9,926 nucleotides of DNA, taken from contig JAOPWF010000056.1 of the NCBI GenBank assembly GCA_025965815.1, positions 1-9,926 on the forward strand, read 5' to 3'. The translations under genes were made by a program, and so were the position numbers. Source of the stretch: Mycobacterium sp. Lineage in GTDB: Bacteria > Actinomycetota > Actinomycetes > Mycobacteriales > Mycobacteriaceae. Shown piece after piece: positions 5,528 through 9,926 of this stretch. Positions within the stretch are counted from its first letter, which is position 1. Each line of letters opens with the position of its first letter. The notes under the pieces are model-generated. The model was not told where the DNA came from, searched no databases, and saw nothing but the letters and a program-made list of their open reading frames with translations.

Positions 5528-7482
5528 CGGCGCTCGGCCTCCGACGTCGCGAACTCGTGCGGCCCGGAGTCGGCGCAGGCCGCATCGGTGGCCTCCCGCT
5601 CCTCGTGCACGTGATCGAGCCGATTCAGCTCCTCGTCGTCCTCCCATGCGCAGGTGCGCTCGAGGTTATCGTCGAGTTCGTCGTCGGCGGCCAGCAGATA
5701 GCGGTACTGCGGCACCCGGGCGAGCAACTCGGCATGGGTGCCGACATGGGTGATGGTGCCGCCTTCCAGCAGCGCCACCCTGTCGGCAAGCAGCACGGTC
5801 GACGCCCGGTGCGCGACCACGACACCGGTGACCGCGTGCAGGACCCGGCGCAACGCCTCCTCGACGATCGCCTCGGTGTGCACATCCAATGCGGACAGGG
5901 TGTCGTCGAGGACAAGGATCCTGGGCGCGGCGAGAATCGCGCGCGCCAGCGAGAGCCGCTGGCGCTGACCGCCGGACAGACTCATGCCCTGCTCCCCGAT
6001 GCGGGTGTCCAGGGCGAAGGGCAGGTCGTAGACGAACTGTGCCGCGGCGACGTCGACGGCCTGGGCGAGTTGCTCGTCCGTCGCGTCGGGCCGTCCCAGC
6101 CGCAGGTTCTCAGCGACCGACATGGAGAACAGCGTGGGGTCCTCGAACGCGGTGGCCACCGCCTGCCGCAGGGCGGGCAGGCTCAGGTCGCGGATGTCCT
6201 GGCCATCGATGCGGATCTGCCCCTCCGACACGTCGTAGAGCCGGGAGAACAGAGCTGCCAGCACCGACTTGCCCGACCCGGTGGACCCGACGAGTGCGAG
6301 CGTTTCGCCGGGCTCGACGGTGACGGCGACGTGCCGTAACGCCCATTCCGCTGTGTCGGGGAAGCGGAAGCCCACGTCAATGAGTTCCAATCGTCCGCCG
6401 CGCGGCGCCTCGGCCCGCGGACCGTCGGTGATCTCGCGTGGCGCATCGAAGATCTCGGCGATCCGGTTCGCTGCGGTCATCGACTCCTGCGTCATCGACA
6501 GCAGGAATCCGAGGGACGCGATGGGCCACACCAACGACAGCATCATCGTGATGAACGCGACGAGCGTCCCCATCGTGACGAGGCCGTGTCCCGCCGCGTA
6601 CGCGCCGAAACCCAGGACGACGATCAGGGTCAGGTTGGGGATGACCTCCAGCAGCGTCCAGAACTTCGCCGACACTGAAACCTTGCGAACCTGAATGTCA
6701 TAGAGCGCGGTGACCTGCTCGTCGAACCGGTCGAAGACATACTCGTCGCGGCCGAACGACTTGACTACCCGCAGGCCCAGCGCGGACTCCTCGACCTGCG
6801 TCGCGACCTGGCCGGACTGGTCCTGCGCCTCCCGCGACAACTGGGTGAACGTCCGCTGGAAGTGCAGGACGGTGAGGGCGATCGGCATGATCGACACCAG
6901 GACGACGACACCGAGCGGCCAGTACATCGCCAGCAGGATCGCCGTTACTACCGTGATCTGCAGGATGTTGAGCAGCAGGAAGACCAACCCGAAGGACAGG
7001 AAGCGGCGAATTGTGCTCAGATCGTTCATGATTCGCGACAGCAGCTGCCCGGACTGCCATTGTCCGTGGAACGACATCGGCAGGATCTGCAGGCGCGCGT
7101 AGAGGTCTTTGCGGATGTCCGCCTCAACGCCCATGGTCGCGCGAGAGACGAGCCAGCGCCGGATGAACCACAGCACGGCCTCGGATATCCCGACGGCCAC
7201 CGCCGCGGTCCCGAGCACCCACAGGCCGTGCTGGTCCTGGTGGCGCACGGGTCCGTCAATCACCGCCTTCGTCATCAGCGGGATCGCGACGGTGGCGCCG
7301 AGGCTCGCGATCGCGACCGTGACCATGGCGATCCAGCGCGCCCGGTAGGGAATCAGATAGGGCAGCAGCCGCCGCAGATCCGACCCCGGCCGCAGCCGCG
7401 CCGGTGGCGCCGCGATGGCCGGTTCAGAGCGCAGTCCGCCCTCAACCGGCACGCGCGGTGCCTGATCCACAGCTTCATCCAT
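5524..7482 (-). CDS. Heterodimeric ABC exporter, degenerate-site subunit (TMD-NBD)
   Basis: This 652-residue half-transporter has six membrane helices (about 48-335) and a nucleotide-binding domain (about 364-600). Walker A GSTGSGKS (399-406), signature LSGGQ (502-506) and switch His558 are canonical. The Q-loop position is Glu447 (AFEDPTLF), and the residue after the Walker B aspartate is Asp527 rather than Glu (LVLDDT). These changes mark the degenerate ATP site of a heterodimeric exporter; its intact LSGGQ completes the partner's working site. A strongly acidic tail of about 50 residues (599-652) follows the domain. The ATG at 7482 is chosen because an AGGGGG sequence precedes it by 12 nt; an in-frame ATG at 7563 would add 27 residues unlike the family. 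The 141-nt gap upstream (7483-7623) shows no convincing promoter, only an imperfect hairpin (7504-7514 with 7531-7539). Confidence 0.93.
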   Translation of the reverse strand: MDEAVDQAPRVPVEGGLRSEPAIAAPPARLRPGSDLRRLLPYLIPYRARWIAMVTVAIASLGATVAIPLMTKAVIDGPVRHQDQHGLWVLGTAAVAVGISEAVLWFIRRWLVSRATMGVEADIRKDLYARLQILPMSFHGQWQSGQLLSRIMNDLSTIRRFLSFGLVFLLLNILQITVVTAILLAMYWPLGVVVLVSIMPIALTVLHFQRTFTQLSREAQDQSGQVATQVEESALGLRVVKSFGRDEYVFDRFDEQVTALYDIQVRKVSVSAKFWTLLEVIPNLTLIVVLGFGAYAAGHGLVTMGTLVAFITMMLSLVWPIASLGFLLSMTQESMTAANRIAEIFDAPREITDGPRAEAPRGGRLELIDVGFRFPDTAEWALRHVAVTVEPGETLALVGSTGSGKSVLAALFSRLYDVSEGQIRIDGQDIRDLSLPALRQAVATAFEDPTLFSMSVAENLRLGRPDATDEQLAQAVDVAAAQFVYDLPFALDTRIGEQGMSLSGGQRQRLSLARAILAAPRILVLDDTLSALDVHTEAIVEEALRRVLHAVTGVVVAHRASTVLLADRVALLEGGTITHVGTHAELLARVPQYRYLLAADDELDDNLERTCAWEDDEELNRLDHVHEEREATDAACADSGPHEFATSEAERR

Positions 7483-7623
7483 GACGGATGTGTCCCCCTG
7501 ATTCCGGTGCGCCACGCGGGCGCTCACAGATGGCGCCGGCACAACCGCCCACATCAACGCCACGGCCTGTCAGCCAATTCCGATCATCGCACGACCGGCA
7601 AATGAATAGCTGTTGCGCGGCCG

Positions 7624-8262
7624 TCACGCGGCAACAGCGTCCTCGCCGAACGGCGTCTCGCACAGCTCGGCATACCGACCGCCGCGGACCAGCAGCTGCT
7701 CATGGGTGCCGCGTTCGACGCTGCGGCCGTCCTCGACGACCAGGATCGCGTCGGCGGCCCGGATCGTCGACAACTGGTGCGCGATGACGATCGACGTCCG
7801 ACCGGCCAGCGCTTCGGCCAGCGCCTGCTGCACCGCGGCCTCGGACGCCGAGTCCAGCGACGCCGTCGCCTCGTCGAGCACCACCACCCACGATTTCCCC
7901 AGCAGCAGCCTCGCAATGATCAGCCGCTGCCGCTGGGCGCCCGAGAGCCGGTAGCCGCGCTCCCCGACGACGGTGTCCAGACCGTCAGGCATGTCCGAGT
8001 CGACGTCGGCCAGCCGGGCCAGCAGCGAGGCCGTCGTCGACTTGCCCACACCCGACGAGCCGACCAGCGAGATCATCTGCCCTGGCTCGGCGGTGAAGGA
8101 AATGCCGTGCAGGTCACCGATCGTCGACGACAGCCACCGGGTGATGAGCGACACGGCGGCCTCGGCCAGCGCCACCCCGGTGATCACCAGCGCCAACCAC
8201 ACCACCGTCGCCGACGCATACACGGTGCGACTGGCGACCGATTCGATACTCATGGCTCTCAC
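7624..8262 (-). CDS. Internally deleted ABC exporter remnant (open 212-aa frame)
   Basis: The start (GTG, 8262) has GAGG 7 nt upstream (8273-8270); ATG 8253 is an alternative. Residues about 17-49 match the TM2 region of an ABC exporter, then jump directly at about 50 to the start of the nucleotide-binding domain (LHGISFTAEPGQ). Walker A GSSGVGKS is at 68-75, signature LSGAQ (second Gly replaced by Ala) at 106-110, Walker B VVVLDE at 126-131 and His162 follows. Walker A Lys to the PDGLDT block is 20 residues here against 86 in the 3653-5527 protein, so about 66 residues containing the Q-loop and helical subdomain are missing. TM1 and TM3-6 are also absent, about 270 residues for the latter. 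It cannot act as a normal transporter. It is most likely a decayed exporter gene that stayed in frame, though an expressed membrane-anchored mini-ATPase is not excluded. Sequence details differ from both neighbours, so it is not their duplicate. Confidence 0.8.
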   Translation of the reverse strand: MRAMSIESVASRTVYASATVVWLALVITGVALAEAAVSLITRWLSSTIGDLHGISFTAEPGQMISLVGSSGVGKSTTASLLARLADVDSDMPDGLDTVVGERGYRLSGAQRQRLIIARLLLGKSWVVVLDEATASLDSASEAAVQQALAEALAGRTSIVIAHQLSTIRAADAILVVEDGRSVERGTHEQLLVRGGRYAELCETPFGEDAVAA

Positions 8263-8295
8263 GGTAAAACCTCAACAATGGATCAGGTCAATTAG

Positions 8296-8315
8296 CTTCC
8301 CGCGTTCGCGGGAGG
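8296..8315 (-). terminator. Hairpin terminator after the chromate-transporter genes
   Basis: CTTCCCGC (8296-8303) pairs with GCGGGAGG (8308-8315) around a 4-nt loop, with one G-T wobble. It lies 23 nt past the stop of the last chromate-transporter gene and before the mini-ABC. There is no T-run, as is usual for actinobacterial hairpin terminators. A TTGACC (8291-8286, minus strand) just beyond could be a -35 for the mini-ABC, but I see no clear -10. Confidence 0.5.
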
Positions 8316-8338
8316 CGATCAGGCGGCTGTTGAGCGGA

Positions 8339-8884
8339 TCAGACCACGCCGAGATAGCCGATCAGCCCTGCGGCGCCCACCACAATCAGTGGGTTCATCT
8401 TGGTGAACAGGAAGATCGCGGTGCACACGCCGGTAAGGAGATATGCCCGCCAGTCGTGGTCGGCGGCCCGGCTCATCACCAGCGCGGTTGCCAGTATGAG
8501 GCCCACGGTCAGCGGAGCGAAGCCCTTCTCGACTGCGTATCGCAATCGAGATTTCTGCGCCTTCTGCCAAGAGAGCGTGACGGCATACATCAGTGTCGCT
8601 GCCGGAAGCACCATTGAAACCGTAGCGACGACTCCCCCGACGATTCCTCCGACAACTCCACCGACCGAGAGCCCAGCGGCATAACCGACCAATGCGACAA
8701 TGAGAATGCTCGGCCCCGGCGCGGCTTGGGAAATGGCGAAGATATCGCCGAACTGAGAGTCAGTGAGCCAGTGATATCCGCGCACCGCTTGCAGATGCAT
8801 TTCCGGCAGGACCGCGTTTCCACCACCAATCGAAAGCAACGACAGCGAACCGAACAGGATCGCCAAGTGGACGTAGGTGCTCAT
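8339..8884 (-). CDS. Chromate transporter (CHR) half, second subunit
   Basis: The 181-residue hydrophobic protein corresponds to one CHR domain (chromate-ion transporter family). It shows the IGGG box (19-22), a conserved acidic/aromatic segment before AAPGP (54-58), a Gly-rich run GLSVGGVVGGIVGG (71-84) and several membrane helices to the C-terminus. The domain is half the length of classical two-domain ChrA (about 400 residues); short-chain CHR proteins work as pairs. Its ATG overlaps the stop of the preceding CHR gene as ATGA, so the two are made together. Family members export chromate or other oxyanions; some have no chromate phenotype, so the substrate here is not certain. Confidence 0.88.
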   Translation of the reverse strand: MSTYVHLAILFGSLSLLSIGGGNAVLPEMHLQAVRGYHWLTDSQFGDIFAISQAAPGPSILIVALVGYAAGLSVGGVVGGIVGGVVATVSMVLPAATLMYAVTLSWQKAQKSRLRYAVEKGFAPLTVGLILATALVMSRAADHDWRAYLLTGVCTAIFLFTKMNPLIVVGAAGLIGYLGVV

Positions 8885-9444
8885 GCGGCGGCTCTTCTCG
8901 GCCACGCCCAGAGCAGGCTGAGCGGAGCAAGGATGGCGAGAGTTTCCAGCAGTGGCCACCGCAGGAGGCCGTTCAGAGCGAAGCTGGCGACGAAAAGCAG
9001 GACGGGCACCAGTCCGGTCAAGCACTTCTGGCCGGTCTTGATCACCATGGCCAAGGTGAGCGCCACGGCGGCCGCGGACGCGCCGTGCAGGACGCCTTTC
9101 ACCGCCGGCAACTCTTTGAAGCGGAAGTACATGTACCCCATCACCAGAATAAAAACCAGGGGCAGGAGACACAGGCCGAATACGGCTGCGATCGCACCTC
9201 GGACACCACCCATCTTGGTGCCGACCAACACCGCCATGTTCACCTGATTGGCGCCGGGCAGGATCCGGCACATCGTCACGGCGCTGAGAAACTCTTCTTC
9301 GCCCATCCAGTGCTTCTCGATCACCAGTACTTCGCGCGACCACGCGGACAGGCCGCCGCCAAATGAGGCGAGTGCAATGTGATTGAACGTCGACGCCAGC
9401 TCGAACAGCGAAACCTTCTCGCGTGGTGGTTCGACCTCACTCAT
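8881..9444 (-). CDS. Chromate transporter (CHR) half, first subunit
   Basis: This 187-residue protein is the other short-chain CHR domain, with ASFGGG (26-31), an acidic segment around EKHWM (43-47), and LPGANQVNMAVLVG (62-75), followed by membrane helices ending in a basic WPRRAAA tail. The family's PGP is PGA here (63-65), while the partner keeps PGP. The ATG at 9444 is chosen because the conserved region begins soon after it; in-frame ATGs at 9459 and 9474 would add 5 or 10 residues and lengthen the overlap. It overlaps the end of the phospholipase D-like gene by 8 nt and the next CHR gene by 4 nt, so all three appear to be one transcript. Confidence 0.87.
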   Translation of the reverse strand: MSEVEPPREKVSLFELASTFNHIALASFGGGLSAWSREVLVIEKHWMGEEEFLSAVTMCRILPGANQVNMAVLVGTKMGGVRGAIAAVFGLCLLPLVFILVMGYMYFRFKELPAVKGVLHGASAAAVALTLAMVIKTGQKCLTGLVPVLLFVASFALNGLLRWPLLETLAILAPLSLLWAWPRRAAA

Positions 9445-9926
9445 GGATGAGGTCTTCATCGTGCGGAAAGTCAATCTCTGTGTGCTGAGACGGATCCAGT
9501 GGATCCGGAGGATCGTACGGGTGAGAAAGGTTCCAGTCCGTGTCGAACACCTCGTTCAACCGCGCGATGACGGCCGGATCGCCTATTGTGATGCCCAACT
9601 CTCGACGCAAATCGAAGGCGCTGCGGTCGATATTCATCGAGCCAACCAGGGCATGCGCATTGTCAACAATGAGCAGCTTTGCATGGACCCGCAGGTTCTT
9701 CTGTTTGTGCACTTTCACGCCGAAGCGTTTCAGTGTGCGCAGCGATGCGAATGTGTCCAGAATGTCCCAATCGCTGATGCCGTGCCGCCCGCCACACAGA
9801 ACGTGAACTTTGACGCCGCGGTCAGCGGCGTCCGCGATGCGGTCGAGAATGACGGCATCGACATACTTGGGGTGCTGGACATCGAGTCGGTATTTAGCCT
9901 TGTCGATGAAATGGGCCATGTGGAAA
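9437..9926 (-). CDS. Phospholipase D-like protein, C-terminal part (5' end outside window)
   Basis: About 162 residues are visible. Counting from the Met at 9919, HAKLLIVD (79-86) followed by GSMN (93-96) is the HKD motif: His79, Lys81, Asp86, Gly93-Ser94 and Asn96, with the usual RRELG glutamate at 107. A beta-alpha-beta region (11-45) precedes it. The frame stays open to the window edge and the protein ends soon after this motif, so this is probably the second HKD half of a two-domain enzyme; the first half would lie beyond 9926. Family members include cardiolipin synthases, phospholipases and nucleases, and I cannot choose between them. The tail (133-160) is rich in Asp, Pro and His. The end overlaps the first chromate-transporter gene by 8 nt, suggesting translational coupling. 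Confidence 0.85.
   Translation of the reverse strand, partial: FHMAHFIDKAKYRLDVQHPKYVDAVILDRIADAADRGVKVHVLCGGRHGISDWDILDTFASLRTLKRFGVKVHKQKNLRVHAKLLIVDNAHALVGSMNIDRSAFDLRRELGITIGDPAVIARLNEVFDTDWNLSHPYDPPDPLDPSQHTEIDFPHDEDLIHE

Noticed and set aside
5227..6339. A 370-codon open frame on the plus strand, and similar long ones at 707-1654, 4583-5299 and 6862-7605
   Set aside because: They lie opposite clear ABC, MarR and membrane-protein genes, show no recognisable domain, and have the Arg/Pro/Gly/His-rich composition of antisense reading in GC-rich coding DNA.
7504..7539. Imperfect hairpin upstream of the first large ABC gene as an attenuator or riboswitch
   Set aside because: The arms are interrupted, GC-rich inverted repeats are frequent by chance here, and no T-run or known aptamer pattern is visible.
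7483..8338. Insertion sequence or phage scar explaining the mini-ABC
   Set aside because: No transposase, terminal inverted repeats or target duplication are visible around it; the gene looks internally deleted rather than interrupted.

Overview
The window is dense, GC-rich actinobacterial DNA. Its high GC, GTG/TTG starts, repeated 4-nt ATGA gene overlaps, probable leaderless promoters and protein families fit a mycobacterium or close relative. I infer this from style; no species marker is present. I see no rRNA, tRNA, CRISPR array or insertion sequence.

Layout. (1) 1-816 (+): the 3' part of a gene fusing the end of an ADP-ribosylglycohydrolase to a CX5R protein phosphatase domain. (2) 713-2312 (-): three regulatory or unknown genes, namely a TetR repressor, a small four-helix membrane protein and a MarR regulator. 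The last two share an ATGA overlap, and marR runs 104 nt into the convergent fusion gene. (3) 2413-3553 (+): a class A FAD monooxygenase divergent from tetR, broken by a +1 frameshift at 2808-2810. The 100-bp gap between them holds three related inverted repeats (consensus TGCCAAC-N4-GTTGGCA) over both promoters. (4) 3653-7482 (-): two overlapping genes for a heterodimeric ABC exporter with one consensus and one degenerate ATP site. (5) 7624-8262 (-): a 212-residue ABC protein with an open frame that lacks TM1, TM3-6 and the Q-loop region. (6) 8339-9926 (-): a phospholipase D-like gene (cut by the window edge) followed by two overlapping half-size chromate-transporter genes, ending in a hairpin.

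Working together. The clearest regulatory unit is the tetR/monooxygenase divergon. The TetR protein probably represses itself and the flavoenzyme by binding operators that cover the tetR -10 and start codon, the monooxygenase -35, and its transcription start. The membrane protein and marR probably form a second autoregulated unit behind a near-consensus promoter whose spacer holds an 18-bp near-palindrome. The two large ABC genes are translationally coupled and must work as one transporter; the mini-ABC upstream looks like a relic of a different exporter. The two chromate-transporter halves are expected to assemble together.

I see no clear new defence or mobile system. The items most worth following are the operator triad, the glycohydrolase-phosphatase fusion, the mini-ABC and the frameshifted monooxygenase.
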